From an uncultured Clostridia bacterium (GTDB lineage: Bacteria; Bacillota; Clostridia; TANB77; CAG-508): a stretch of DNA of 64,000 nucleotides. Position 1 is the stretch's first letter, and each line of letters begins with the position of its first letter. This document shows, in pieces, positions 44,731 through 53,755 of the stretch. Both the position numbers and the translations under genes were made by a program. Location: assembly GCA_948852945.1 (NCBI GenBank), contig CAQPBJ010000008.1, positions 1 through 64,000 of the forward strand, written 5' to 3'. The notes beneath the pieces were generated by a model. That model worked only from the letters and a program-made list of their open reading frames with translations, ran no database searches and had not been told where the DNA came from.

Positions 44731-45261
44731 TTACTCAGCATTTTTTATTTCTTGTATTTTTTCATTTTTTTGAAGTTCTGGCTCTAAAAATTTAAAACAT
44801 TTTTTATTTTTATCCATAACCTTTATTCCAACATCTAAATCATTTCTCATTCTTTTACTAGCATATTTTACAATAATTGGCTTATCCTCAATTGCTTTCA
44901 TAACAACATCTTTATCATCTCTCATTTCAGGAGATGCAAAATATAAAATCTGACCAGATTTTTCTAATCCTGCAAGCAATAATTCTTTATCATTCTTTAA
45001 ACTTTCATCAACATAACAGTATGTCCATCCTAACTTGCTAACAGATTCATATACAATTTCTCTATCTTTTTTTAAATCAAAGCTTGCAAATTCTAAGGCT
45101 TCTGGATTATTTTTAACCGCAGCTAATACAACTTCTCTATCATTATGGAAATTATCATCTGCAAATTCTAGCAATTTTCCATTTTCATTTACTGTTTTTA
45201 AAACATATTCTCTATTACTAGCATTTTCTTTCATTGCTGTTATTTCTGGTGCCTCTGGCAT
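44731..45261 (-). CDS. DUF4116 repeat protein
   Basis: The 176-residue protein is built of three to four repeats of about 35-40 residues with the pattern D-R-E-x-V-x-x-A-V-x-x-N-x-x-A-L-x-F-A, for example DREVVLAAVKNNPEALEFAS and DKDVVMKAIEDKPIIVKYAS. This is the DUF4116 repeat, common in protists, giant viruses and some bacteria, with unknown function and probable protein-binding role. It ends 13 bases before the amylase start, so the two are likely cotranscribed. Confidence 0.85.
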   Translation of the reverse strand: MPEAPEITAMKENASNREYVLKTVNENGKLLEFADDNFHNDREVVLAAVKNNPEALEFASFDLKKDREIVYESVSKLGWTYCYVDESLKNDKELLLAGLEKSGQILYFASPEMRDDKDVVMKAIEDKPIIVKYASKRMRNDLDVGIKVMDKNKKCFKFLEPELQKNEKIQEIKNAE

Positions 45262-45289
45262 TTTTCTTCACATCCTTTATTTATTATAA

Positions 45290-45323
45290 AATATAAGTCG
45301 CATATATTTCTACATGCGACTTA
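45290..45323 (-). terminator. Terminator of the 45351-45983 gene
   Basis: AAGTCGCAT (45296-45304) pairs with ATGCGACTT (45315-45323), and on the minus strand ATATTTTAT follows. Confidence 0.7.
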
Positions 45324-45350
45324 CGATTCAAATTATTGCATTCATAAGAT

Positions 45351-45983
45351 TTATTTTTCTGTTTGACCTATAGCTGGCCTTCCATTATTAGAAAAGACAT
45401 AATTTTCATAATAAGTATATCCCCATCCCCAAAAATCCTCTTCTTCTGTTTCTTTAGCATAAATTATATGATTATTAAAATCTAATTTTTGATTTTGACA
45501 TAATGGATATTTGGTTGTATCTATTGTATATGACCAGCTCATACGTATTATATCATCTACCGTTATATCTGACATTAATTTATATTTAAAGTTATAATTT
45601 TCTGTATCCTTTAATGAAATTTCTCTATCTTTAGTTTCATTCCTACTTTGAGAGGCATCTGATATATACCAAATGTCTACTTGATACACATAAAATCTTC
45701 CAGATGGATTATTAAAAAATTTAAAAGCATCACCATTAAAAATATAAATCTCATGATCTACTGGTCCTGTCAGATCTGGAACATCAGGATTTGTTCCACC
45801 GCCTTCTACAGGATATTGTTTATCACCTGATTCATATATAGCTTTAACCTTAGCTAAAGCATTATATTGCACTTTTAAGTTTCTATTTGCTATTACAAAT
45901 CTTCCAGCAATAATAGCAAGTAAGAAAAAAACTGCAACTAGAACATAAACTGTTATAGATCCTTTTTCATTTCTAAAGTTCAT
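45351..45983 (-). CDS. Prepilin-like or TadE-like anchored surface protein
   Basis: The 210-residue protein begins NFRNEKGSITVYVLVAVFFLLAIIAG: a short basic leader, then Glu-Lys-Gly-Ser and a hydrophobic helix, which resembles the type IV/Tad prepilin start in Clostridia. The rest is a polar extracytoplasmic region rich in Tyr, Trp and Asp with no known domain. No prepilin peptidase or pilus motor gene is nearby, so assembly into a pilus is not supported by context. It could simply be a membrane-anchored protein. Confidence 0.65.
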   Translation of the reverse strand: MNFRNEKGSITVYVLVAVFFLLAIIAGRFVIANRNLKVQYNALAKVKAIYESGDKQYPVEGGGTNPDVPDLTGPVDHEIYIFNGDAFKFFNNPSGRFYVYQVDIWYISDASQSRNETKDREISLKDTENYNFKYKLMSDITVDDIIRMSWSYTIDTTKYPLCQNQKLDFNNHIIYAKETEEEDFWGWGYTYYENYVFSNNGRPAIGQTEK

Positions 45984-46148
45984 ATATTTTACCTCAAAAT
46001 TATTTTTATCGACACAATCTCACTTATATAAAACATTTTATATATAACTATACAAAAAATCAATAACTATAATATAACGTTTTAGTTACAAATGCCCCAA
46101 TAACACGCTTATTAAACATTTAAATATCCTGAAAACTTTCCTATAATA

Positions 46149-46180
46149 TAAAAAAACTCCTAGGTTTACCTAAGAGTTTT
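46149..46180 (-). terminator. Terminator of rnpB
   Basis: On the minus strand AAAACTCTTAGG, a TAAA loop and CCTAGGAGTTTTTTT form a stem with one mismatch and a seven-base U tract, just after the 3' end of the RNase P RNA. Confidence 0.88.
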
Positions 46181-46188
46181 CATATTAC

Positions 46189-46544
46189 AAAGTAAGTCTA
46201 TAAGCCGGGTTCTGTCTTGAATAGCCATTTATCTAGAATATATATTGCTATATATTTCAAGCCACCTACTATATATAAAAGAAACGAGCAGTTTTTAATC
46301 TTTTACTTAAACTAGTGGTGTTGCTCCAGGTGGGGTTTACACGAACAAGGAATGTCACCATTCCTCCGGTGAGCTCTTACCTCCCCTTTTCAACCTTACC
46401 AATAATATTGGCGGTAATTTTCTGTTGCACTTTCCTTAAGGTTTCCCTCACTAGACGTTATCTAGCACCATTGCTCTATGGAGCCCGGACTTTCCTCTCA
46501 TGGAACCTTACGGTTATCATCAGCGACTATTCGGCTTACTCTTT
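46189..46544 (-). ncRNA. rnpB: RNase P RNA (A-type)
   Basis: On the minus strand the RNA opens with AGTAAGCCGAATAGTCGCTG, has the invariant GAGAGGAAAGTCCGGGCTC, ACGTCTAGTGAGGGAAA, GTGCAACAGAAA and closes with CAGAACCCGGCTTATAGACT followed by TTACTT that pairs with the 5' end (P1). The GGAAAGTCCGGGCTCC form and layout fit the ancestral A type of most bacteria and Clostridia rather than the B type of Bacillus. It processes tRNA 5' ends with the RnpA protein. A consensus promoter lies directly upstream. Reading frames across it are spurious. Confidence 0.95.
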
Positions 46545-46548
46545 ATCT

Positions 46549-46577
46549 ATTTTAATTTGATTTATTAATTTTGTCAA
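46549..46577 (-). promoter_or_regulatory. Promoter of rnpB
   Basis: On the minus strand -35 TTGACA (46572-46577), a 17-base spacer and -10 TAAAAT (46549-46554) place transcription start near 46542, the expected 5' end of rnpB. Confidence 0.88.
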
Positions 46578-46580
46578 ATT

Positions 46581-46817
46581 TTAAAAAACTTTATATTCAA
46601 AATTACTCATAAAATCAAACATATCTCTAACACCTTTTAAAGTCATTATCTCATTTTTTTGCAGTGGTGATTTTTGAAGTTCAGTTATTAATTCTTTTTT
46701 ATAGCAATTCTTTTGCATTTTATAAATCAAATACCTAACTTCCATATAATCAAAATATATTTGATAACCATCATTCATATCTTTCCAAAATTGCTGAAAA
46801 CTATATTCTTTATCCAT
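46581..46817 (-). CDS. Small helical protein, unknown
   Basis: A 78-residue protein starting at ATG 46817 after AGGAGAT. It is rich in Tyr, Lys and Met with three predicted helices and no cysteines pattern, signal peptide or known domain. It sits between ligA and rnpB on the same strand, and its stop codon abuts the rnpB -35 box. It is credible as a gene because of its ribosome site and native composition, but its role is unknown. Confidence 0.65.
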   Translation of the reverse strand: MDKEYSFQQFWKDMNDGYQIYFDYMEVRYLIYKMQKNCYKKELITELQKSPLQKNEIMTLKGVRDMFDFMSNFEYKVF

Positions 46818-46850
46818 TTTATCTCCTATTTATATTTTTCCTGTCATCAG

Positions 46851-46972
46851 GCTATAAAAACAAACAAGTATTGCTAGGCACAAAGATAATTAATATTACG
46901 AGGCGTACTCTTGTACGTCGCAGTAATTTAATTATCTTTGTAACAACGCAAGACGCCGTTTATTTTTATAGC
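46851..46972 (-). repeat. Inverted-repeat element, family 2 copy C (3' end of ligA)
   Basis: The 105-base core 46863-46967 matches copy D at 97 of 105 positions. The main stem CAAAGATAATTA...TAATTATCTTTG encloses a small GGCGTAC/GTACGTC hairpin. Its closing pair A-T (ACAAAG/CTTTGT) is G-C in copy D (GCAAAG/CTTTGC). The arms GCTATAAAAAC (46851-46861) and the complementary TTTTTATAGC (46963-46972) extend outside the core and the right arm includes the ligA stop codon and last codons. Confidence 0.9.
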
Positions 46973-48972
46973 GCTATCATAGTATCAAACTGAAGTTCCG
47001 ACAAAACTGTAACCCCCAACTGATTAGCCTTATCAAGTTTCGAACCCGCATCTTCTCCAGCTAAAACATAAGTAGTCTTTTTAGAAACTGAACCTGAAAC
47101 TTTACCTCCAAATTTTTCAATAATAGCAACTGCCTCATCTCTAGTATATTTATCTAAAGCACCTGTCAAAACAAAGATCATTCCCTCAAATCTATTATCA
47201 GTATTTTCATCAGTTTCTGCACTCATATTAACATTCGCATCTTTTAATTTTTTAATCAAATCTTTCGTCTGTTCTTGATTAAAAAATTCATATATAGCTT
47301 TAGCTGTAATTTCTCCAGTATCATCAACTTGAATTAAATCTTCATAAGATGCTTGTACTAACTCATCCATTGTTTTAAATCTTTTTGCTAAACTTTTAGC
47401 TCCTTTTACACCCACATGGCGAATTCCCAAAGCATTAATTAATCTATATAAGTCATTTTTCTTACTTTCGTTAATTGCATCTATTAAATTTTGAGCAAAT
47501 TTTGTACCATCTTTTTTCAATGTTTTAACATCTTCCAAAGTCAAACTATATAAATCTGGAATATTTTTAATTAAATTTCTGTTCAAAAATTCTTCAATGA
47601 TAGAATATCCAAGCCCTTTGATATTCATAGCTTCTCTTGAAGCAAAATGCCAAATACTTCTAAATAATTTAGCTTGACACTCAATTCCAATACATCTAGT
47701 TACTGCTTCTCCTTCTTCTCTAACAGCATCTGCACCACAAACTGGACATTTGCTTGGCATTTTAAATTCTTTTTGTGTGCCATCTCTTTTAGATTTTAGC
47801 ACATCTACAACTTCTGGAATTACATCTCCAGCTTTTTGAATTATAACAGTATCACCAATCATTAAATCTTTTTCTTTTATAAAATCTTCATTATGAAGTG
47901 TTGTTTTAGAAATTGTTGAACCTGCTACTTTAACAGGCTCTAATATAGCCATTGGCGTAATTGCACCTGTTCTACCTACTTGGCAAATAATATCTTTAAG
48001 TATAGTTTCTTTTTGCTCTGGTGGATATTTATATGCAATAGCCCATTTAGGAGTTTTATAATTTGTTCCTATTATTTCTCTTAAAGTTAAATCATCAACT
48101 TTTATAACAGCTCCATCAATTCCAAAAGATAAACTCTCTCTATCATCTCCAATTTTATTAATTGCATCAATTGCTTCATCAATAGTATCGCAAAAAATTT
48201 TAACTGGATTTACATTAAAACCTAATTTTTCTAAATACACTAATGAATCATAATGTGATTTAAAATTTATATCAGTTGATTTTTGAACATTAAAAACATA
48301 AATATCTAAAGGTCTTTTAGCAGTTTCTTTACTATCTAATTGACGTAGTGAACCTGCAGCAGCATTTCTAGCATTAGCAAATAAAGGCTCTTCTAAAATT
48401 TCTCTTTCTTCATTCATTTTTTCAAAGCCTTCTTTAGATATAAACACTTCTCCACGAACTATAATATCTACATCTTCTGTTAATTTTTGAGGAATAGTTT
48501 TTACAGTTTTTAAATTGTCAGTTATATCTTCTCCTACTAACCCATTTCCTCTAGTAGCTCCCCTAACGAAAATACCTTTTTTATATTCCAAACTAACAGA
48601 CAAACCATCAATTTTAGTTTCGACAACATATTTTAAAGGAATATTTTCTTCTACAGATACTTTTCTAACACGCTCATCAAAAGCCCTTAAATCTTCAAAA
48701 TTAAAAATATCTAACAAACTTTGAAGAGGAACTTCATGTTCAACCTTTTCAAATCCTTCTTTTACTGTACCACCAACATGTTGAGTAAGTGATTCTGAAC
48801 TTATAAATTCTGGATATTTATTTTCTAAATTACGAAGTTCTAACATTAACATATCATATTCAAAATCACTAATTTCTGGATCATCGTCATCATAATATCT
48901 TTTAGCATGATATGCAGTTATCTCCCTCAATTCTTTAATTCTCTCACCAGCCTGTTTTTTTGTCATTTTCAT
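46966..48972 (-). CDS. ligA: NAD-dependent DNA ligase
   Basis: The 668-residue enzyme has the adenylation Lys120 in ETKIDGLSVSLEY, an N-terminal Ia domain (HAKRYYDDDDPEISDFEYD), an OB fold, a four-cysteine zinc finger (CPVCGADAV and C-x-G-x-x-C), helix-hairpin-helix repeats and a C-terminal BRCT domain (GMIFVLTGALDKYTR). It seals nicks in replication and repair using NAD. The final codons and stop lie in the arm of repeat element C, so that element is its 3' end. Confidence 0.97.
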   Translation of the reverse strand: MKMTKKQAGERIKELREITAYHAKRYYDDDDPEISDFEYDMLMLELRNLENKYPEFISSESLTQHVGGTVKEGFEKVEHEVPLQSLLDIFNFEDLRAFDERVRKVSVEENIPLKYVVETKIDGLSVSLEYKKGIFVRGATRGNGLVGEDITDNLKTVKTIPQKLTEDVDIIVRGEVFISKEGFEKMNEEREILEEPLFANARNAAAGSLRQLDSKETAKRPLDIYVFNVQKSTDINFKSHYDSLVYLEKLGFNVNPVKIFCDTIDEAIDAINKIGDDRESLSFGIDGAVIKVDDLTLREIIGTNYKTPKWAIAYKYPPEQKETILKDIICQVGRTGAITPMAILEPVKVAGSTISKTTLHNEDFIKEKDLMIGDTVIIQKAGDVIPEVVDVLKSKRDGTQKEFKMPSKCPVCGADAVREEGEAVTRCIGIECQAKLFRSIWHFASREAMNIKGLGYSIIEEFLNRNLIKNIPDLYSLTLEDVKTLKKDGTKFAQNLIDAINESKKNDLYRLINALGIRHVGVKGAKSLAKRFKTMDELVQASYEDLIQVDDTGEITAKAIYEFFNQEQTKDLIKKLKDANVNMSAETDENTDNRFEGMIFVLTGALDKYTRDEAVAIIEKFGGKVSGSVSKKTTYVLAGEDAGSKLDKANQLGVTVLSELQFDTMIAL

Positions 48973-49118
48973 CTGTATCTCCCAATTAACATTTCATAAT
49001 AATTTTTAAAATTTATTTTAATCTAATTAATCTTAGCACTTTATAAAAGTAAAAAGAAAAAACTAACACAAAATTAAAAGAAGTAAATTAACTTTTCTTA
49101 ACTTACTTTCTCTATCAA

Positions 49119-49240
49119 AAAAGGAAAAGAAACAAGTATTGCTAGGCGCAAAGATAATTAATATTACGAGGTGTACAATTGTACTCCGCAGTAATTTAAT
49201 TATCTTTGCAACAACGCAAGACGCAGTTTATTTTTCTTTT
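49119..49240 (-). repeat. Inverted-repeat element, family 2 copy D (3' end of pgsA)
   Basis: The core 49131-49235 is 92 percent identical to copy C. The outer arms AAAAGGAAAAGAAAC (49119-49133) and GTTTATTTTTCTTTT (49226-49240) pair at 13 of 15 positions plus a G-T pair, and differ from copy C's arms. The last Lys codon and TAA of pgsA fall within the element. Upstream of it (48973-49118) I see only AT-rich spacer after the ligA promoter region. Confidence 0.9.
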
Positions 49241-49836
49241 GTGCCGTCAGAAAGTACACTGCGTCCTTTCCAAATATAATCAACCCCTGAAAAAATAGTA
49301 GCCACCGTAGAAACAAGCATCATAACAGAAGTAACAATATTTATAACCAAATGAACTCCACTCAATCCACCATTTACAAAGCTAAAGAAAGCACCAATAT
49401 CAATAAAAGCAAATATAAGAGCAATCATTTGAGTAACAGTTTTTAATTTTCCCCATATTGACGCTGCTATTACCACTCCACCTTTTTCTACTGCAATTAA
49501 TCTAAAACCAGAAACAATAAATTCTCTAGCAAGCACTATAATTGGAATCCAAGCTGGCAATTTTCCAATTTCGACTAATATAACCATAGCTGCTAATACT
49601 AAAATTTTATCTGCTAATGGGTCTAAAAATTTTCCAAATGTAGTAACTTGATTTCTTGATCTTGCTATATATCCATCTAATTTATCTGTAATAGAAGCAA
49701 TTATAAAAATTGCTTCCATTATAATCATTGACATTGCTACCCCATATACATCTCCCTTTAACGGAATATATGCAAAAGCAACCATAACTGGTACTAATAT
49801 AATTCTAAATATTGTTAGTTTATTGGCTAAATTCAT
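49228..49836 (-). CDS. pgsA: CDP-diacylglycerol-glycerol-3-phosphate 3-phosphatidyltransferase
   Basis: The 202-residue membrane enzyme carries the CDP-alcohol phosphotransferase signature D-x2-D-G-x2-A-R-x8-G-x3-D-x3-D in TDKLDGYIARSRNQVT and FGKFLDPLADK. About four to five membrane helices follow. It makes phosphatidylglycerol phosphate, and phosphatidylglycerol is the donor for the LTA-synthase homologue at 13183-15048. The C terminus ends in the repeat element. It follows the UPF0182 gene by three bases, so they share a transcript. Confidence 0.94.
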   Translation of the reverse strand: MNLANKLTIFRIILVPVMVAFAYIPLKGDVYGVAMSMIIMEAIFIIASITDKLDGYIARSRNQVTTFGKFLDPLADKILVLAAMVILVEIGKLPAWIPIIVLAREFIVSGFRLIAVEKGGVVIAASIWGKLKTVTQMIALIFAFIDIGAFFSFVNGGLSGVHLVINIVTSVMMLVSTVATIFSGVDYIWKGRSVLSDGTKEK

Positions 49837-49839
49837 CTT

Positions 49840-52611
49840 TTATTCCCCACTTCCAAATAAATTTTCTAAAATACTATTATCTTTATTTTGTTTCTTATTC
49901 TCTTTATCTACTTTTTCCAATTGATCTATTAACTCTTGTAAATTTTCTAAGTCAGCACCAATTAATTCCCAATTCTTTGCATCTACTGAATCTTTTAAAT
50001 TTTGATTTGCTTTTATTATTGCTTTTATAAGTTGCTCTTTATCTTCACGATTTACAAATTCAATCTTTCCTGCAGAATCTGTAACAAGAGTAGTCAAAGC
50101 TTCTGCTAAGTCATCACCTATTGCTACTTTAGTTCCTGATGCTACAATTACTTTCTTTAATGTTGGTACTCTTGTTTTTTCATTTAATATTACTTGATAT
50201 ACTGGTTCAATATATAAAATACTATTTTCTATTGGAACTATATATGTCTTTCTTACTATTTCTGTACCTGATGTAGATAATTTCTCTAATTCAGAAGAAA
50301 TTACTTTATCTTGTTCTATCTGAACATTTAATTGACCTATATCTGGTAATGTAGTATCTGATATTAGTTTATAGATCGTAAGTTTATTTATACCATTTGA
50401 ATATGTTCCTACTAAATATGAATTTAGACTTTGTTTATTAGATTTTGTATATGGTAATACTAATCCTAATTCTTCTTTATTAGAATCTGGTGTTTTTAAA
50501 ATAGTATAATATGGTTCAACTGGTATTCTATTTTTTTCTTCTCCACCAATTTGTGTATCAGTTTCCCAAACATCGTCACCTCTATAAAGAATTTCTGTGC
50601 TTACATTATGATATCTTTCTAACATTTTAGCTTGAACACTATATAAGAATTCTGGATATACTATATTTTTTTGAATATCTGCTGGTATTTGCTCTTCTTT
50701 TCCGGCAAAAATTTCTGGATACATTTTATAATAAAGTTTTGCTATTGGATCTGAATAGTCTGTTATATAGAATTTTGTTGTTCCATCATAAGCATCTACA
50801 ATTACCTTTATAGAATTTCTTATATAATTTATCTCTTTATTTTTTCCTTCAACTGATATTGTTGTTTTTTGTGAAAATGGATAACTATTTGAAGTAGTAT
50901 ATGCATCTAAAACCCATTTTAATTCGCCACTATCTGTAATTACCATATATGGAGATTCATCATATATTAAATATGGTAATAATACTTTCGCTCTTTCGCG
51001 TATATTTCTATTTAATAAAATTTTACTAGATGATGTTACATTAGGATTATATACAAGCTTATAATTTTGATTTGCTAAAGCTAAAACTATTCTATCAAAC
51101 AAGTTTGCATTAATTCCTCCATCTCCTTGATACTCATTTGTTTCATATAAAGTTGTAGATATTGGATAATCGAACTCATTTTTTCCATTAACATTAGTTA
51201 CTGCAATATCATTTGTTGCCATACCGTAATAGATACGTGGTTCTTCAACTTTTATTTTATTTTCTTCATCTTTATATTTAGATTGAACATATGCTATTCC
51301 ATCAGTAGTTTTATCAGTTATTGTAGATTCACTAATTACTACCCCATATCCATGAGTATACTGATATGTCTTGTTGTTATATGTTCTATTGGCCCCTGAA
51401 ATTATCTCTCTTGGAGTAATATATAAAGACCTTGTTTTTCCATTTACAGTATATCTTCCAAGTTGTGTTGATTGGTATGTATAATAGCCTTCATTATCTT
51501 TATATTCTGCTAAATTTGCTAGTGTTGTTTCTTCGTCAATTATAGTTAATTGTCTTAATAAATCTGCATTATTTTTTATTGTTTCATCTGATAAATTAGA
51601 AGTATTGTCCACTTCTTTTTCATCAATCCTTATTCCATATGCCTGTCTTGTACTTCTTATATTCTCTTCAATATATGCCTTTTGCTTATCTAACTCATTT
51701 CTCTCTGCATAAACATATTGAAAAACTGTCATAACTACAAATAATGCAACTAAATATATTGGCGTTATAAACATTGAAGTAATAATTTTTTTCACTTTTA
51801 AATTTTTAAGATGTTTTATTACTCTAAATAATGAGAATAATATAACCACTCCAAGTAATCTATAACCAATTACTTTTATCTTTATCTCTGTAATTCCTGC
51901 TCCAACTAGTTCAGTTTTATTTTCATCTTTTAATGTTAATAAATTTCCCGTAACAATCTCTTGTGAACTTAACACCATTAATCCAGCTACTAAAGTTGCT
52001 ATTATAAATAAATTCATAAAAACTTGTTTTAGAAATTTATTTTTTCTTAAGGTTTCAGCATCTACACCATTTAAGCAAACATTAATTGTAATTATATAAT
52101 ATGCACATATATAAATTGTAAGTATTACAAAAAATACTAATAAAAATACTAGTAATGTTTTTATAAATGGTATTTGAAATACATAAAATGAAACATCTAG
52201 CCCAAAAACAGGATCAGTTATTCCAAATTGAGCAACATTCGTAAAAAATAAAAATTTCTCTGTAAATATACCTTTACATAAAAAAGCTATTATAAAACTA
52301 ACAATAAAAGAAATTGATTTGTTAGGTAATTTAGGCATCGGTTTCTCATCTTTTTCAAATAATTCTTTTAATGATTTTCTTAATAAAACATTAGACACAT
52401 ATATAATTACATAAGATATCAGAAAACTAACTCCTAACACTAAAAATTGTGTTTTAAGATTTTTATAAAATATTGAAACATATTGTTCTCCAATTTCTTT
52501 ATAATTTAAGTATGCACTTCTAGTAGCAACTATCATTATTAATGCGTATATTATTAAGAAAAAAATTACTACTAATCTTCTAGTTACTATCTTTTTTACT
52601 TTTTCTTTCAT
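49840..52611 (-). CDS. UPF0182 family membrane protein
   Basis: A 923-residue protein with about seven membrane helices in the first third, then a large extracytoplasmic domain. It contains DPVFGLDVSFYVFQIPF, YGIRIDEKEV, TSNSYPFSQKT and IVDAYDGTTKFYITDYSDPI, the conserved features of UPF0182 (COG1615). The function of the family is unknown. A Lys/Glu/Asn tail ends the protein. It lies between ftsY and pgsA in a housekeeping run. Confidence 0.92.
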   Translation of the reverse strand: MKEKVKKIVTRRLVVIFFLIIYALIMIVATRSAYLNYKEIGEQYVSIFYKNLKTQFLVLGVSFLISYVIIYVSNVLLRKSLKELFEKDEKPMPKLPNKSISFIVSFIIAFLCKGIFTEKFLFFTNVAQFGITDPVFGLDVSFYVFQIPFIKTLLVFLLVFFVILTIYICAYYIITINVCLNGVDAETLRKNKFLKQVFMNLFIIATLVAGLMVLSSQEIVTGNLLTLKDENKTELVGAGITEIKIKVIGYRLLGVVILFSLFRVIKHLKNLKVKKIITSMFITPIYLVALFVVMTVFQYVYAERNELDKQKAYIEENIRSTRQAYGIRIDEKEVDNTSNLSDETIKNNADLLRQLTIIDEETTLANLAEYKDNEGYYTYQSTQLGRYTVNGKTRSLYITPREIISGANRTYNNKTYQYTHGYGVVISESTITDKTTDGIAYVQSKYKDEENKIKVEEPRIYYGMATNDIAVTNVNGKNEFDYPISTTLYETNEYQGDGGINANLFDRIVLALANQNYKLVYNPNVTSSSKILLNRNIRERAKVLLPYLIYDESPYMVITDSGELKWVLDAYTTSNSYPFSQKTTISVEGKNKEINYIRNSIKVIVDAYDGTTKFYITDYSDPIAKLYYKMYPEIFAGKEEQIPADIQKNIVYPEFLYSVQAKMLERYHNVSTEILYRGDDVWETDTQIGGEEKNRIPVEPYYTILKTPDSNKEELGLVLPYTKSNKQSLNSYLVGTYSNGINKLTIYKLISDTTLPDIGQLNVQIEQDKVISSELEKLSTSGTEIVRKTYIVPIENSILYIEPVYQVILNEKTRVPTLKKVIVASGTKVAIGDDLAEALTTLVTDSAGKIEFVNREDKEQLIKAIIKANQNLKDSVDAKNWELIGADLENLQELIDQLEKVDKENKKQNKDNSILENLFGSGE

Positions 52612-52635
52612 TTTATCTTTCCTTCCAAAATAAAA

Positions 52636-53541
52636 CTAAATTATAGCATCTATAAAGTCATTACTATTAAATACTTCCATATCATCAATTTGTTCACCTA
52701 TACCAATGTATTTAACTGGTATATTATTTTCTGCAACAATGCCAACAACTACTCCACCTTTAGCAGTACCATCTAATTTAGTAAGCACTATTCCAGTGAT
52801 ATCTGTAGTTTCTTTAAAAGCTTTTACTTGCATAATAGCATTTTGTCCTGTAGTTCCATCTAAAACAAGTAATACTTCTTTTGAAGCCTCTGGTAATTCT
52901 TTATTTATAACTTTATTTATTTTTCCTAATTCATCCATTAAATTCTTTTTATTATGAAGTCTTCCTGCTGTATCACAAATTAATACATCTGCATTTTGTT
53001 CTTTTGCAACTTGTATTGCATCAAATACAACTGAAGCAGGATCTGAGCCTTCTGGCTTTTTAACTAACTCGCAATTAGCTCTGTTGGCCCATATTTCAAT
53101 TTGCTCTACAGCTGCTGCTCTAAAAGTATCTGCAGCTGCTATAATTACTTTTTTTCCTGATTTTCTTAAATTATTTGCAATTTTTCCTATAGAAGTTGTT
53201 TTTCCAACACCATTAACACCAACTACTAATATAACTGATGGTGTAGTTTCTAGTTGTAATTTAGGTTCTGCAATATCTAATAATTTTACCATTTCTTCTT
53301 TTAATGCTTTTTTAACATTTTCTTCATCTTGTATATTTTCTTTTTTTATTCTTACTCTTAATTCATTTATAATTTTAGTAGAAGTTTCAATTCCTATATC
53401 AGACATAATTAAAGCTTCTTCTAATTCTTCTAAAAGTTCTTCATCTACTTTTCTAAAATTTGCAAATACATCATTTATTTTTTCATTTATAGTTTGCTTT
53501 GTTTTTCCAAGCCCATTTTTCAATTTATCAAAAAAGCCCAT
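52636..53541 (-). CDS. ftsY: Signal recognition particle receptor FtsY
   Basis: The ATG at 53541 follows GGAGGAAGTT; an upstream in-frame start is less likely, giving 301 residues. An N domain (about 1-90) precedes the NG GTPase domain: VVGVNGVGKTTSIGK, AADTFRAAAVEQ, CDTAGRLHNK, VLTKLDGTAKGG and PVKYIGIGEQ. There is no acidic A domain, as usual in Gram-positive bacteria. It docks ribosome-SRP complexes at the membrane. The next upstream region contains only tRNA-related DNA, so ftsY begins its own transcript. Confidence 0.96.
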   Translation of the reverse strand: MGFFDKLKNGLGKTKQTINEKINDVFANFRKVDEELLEELEEALIMSDIGIETSTKIINELRVRIKKENIQDEENVKKALKEEMVKLLDIAEPKLQLETTPSVILVVGVNGVGKTTSIGKIANNLRKSGKKVIIAAADTFRAAAVEQIEIWANRANCELVKKPEGSDPASVVFDAIQVAKEQNADVLICDTAGRLHNKKNLMDELGKINKVINKELPEASKEVLLVLDGTTGQNAIMQVKAFKETTDITGIVLTKLDGTAKGGVVVGIVAENNIPVKYIGIGEQIDDMEVFNSNDFIDAII

Positions 53542-53650
53542 AACTTCCTCCAAATTTATATTTTACGAACTATAATATTCTTAAGTTTTTACGAACAATA
53601 GTATATCATATTTTTCACATAATGTATATTTTTTTATGCAATTTCAATGT

Positions 53651-53688
53651 AAAAAAATAGTGCTAAAACAAACTTAGTTTTAGCACTA
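53651..53688 (-). terminator. Minus-strand terminator with no evident gene
   Basis: TAGTGCTAAAAC (53658-53669) and GTTTTAGCACTA (53677-53688) form a perfect 12-pair stem, with TTTTTTT next on the minus strand. It lies upstream of ftsY and downstream of the region opposite tRNA-Thr, so it could end an antisense or uncharacterised minus-strand transcript, or insulate ftsY. Confidence 0.7.
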
Positions 53689-53696
53689 CAAATTTA

Positions 53697-53724
53697 TTGC
53701 AAATTTTATTAATTGTGATATAAT
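53697..53724 (+). promoter_or_regulatory. Promoter of the tRNA-Thr region
   Basis: TTGCAA (53697-53702), 16 bases, then TGATATAAT with a TGn-extended TATAAT at 53719-53724. It would transcribe the partial tRNA duplicate and the intact tRNA-Thr together. Confidence 0.65.
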
Positions 53725-53755
53725 TTTTTAAGTCATAATGAATTCATACCATTCA

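Noticed and set aside
45351..45983. A Tad or type IV pilus locus
   Set aside because: Only one prepilin-like protein is present, with no peptidase, ATPase or secretin-like partner.
46315..46560. Plus-strand open frame of 81 codons
   Set aside because: It lies on the antisense strand of rnpB, whose conserved motifs and promoter are clear.
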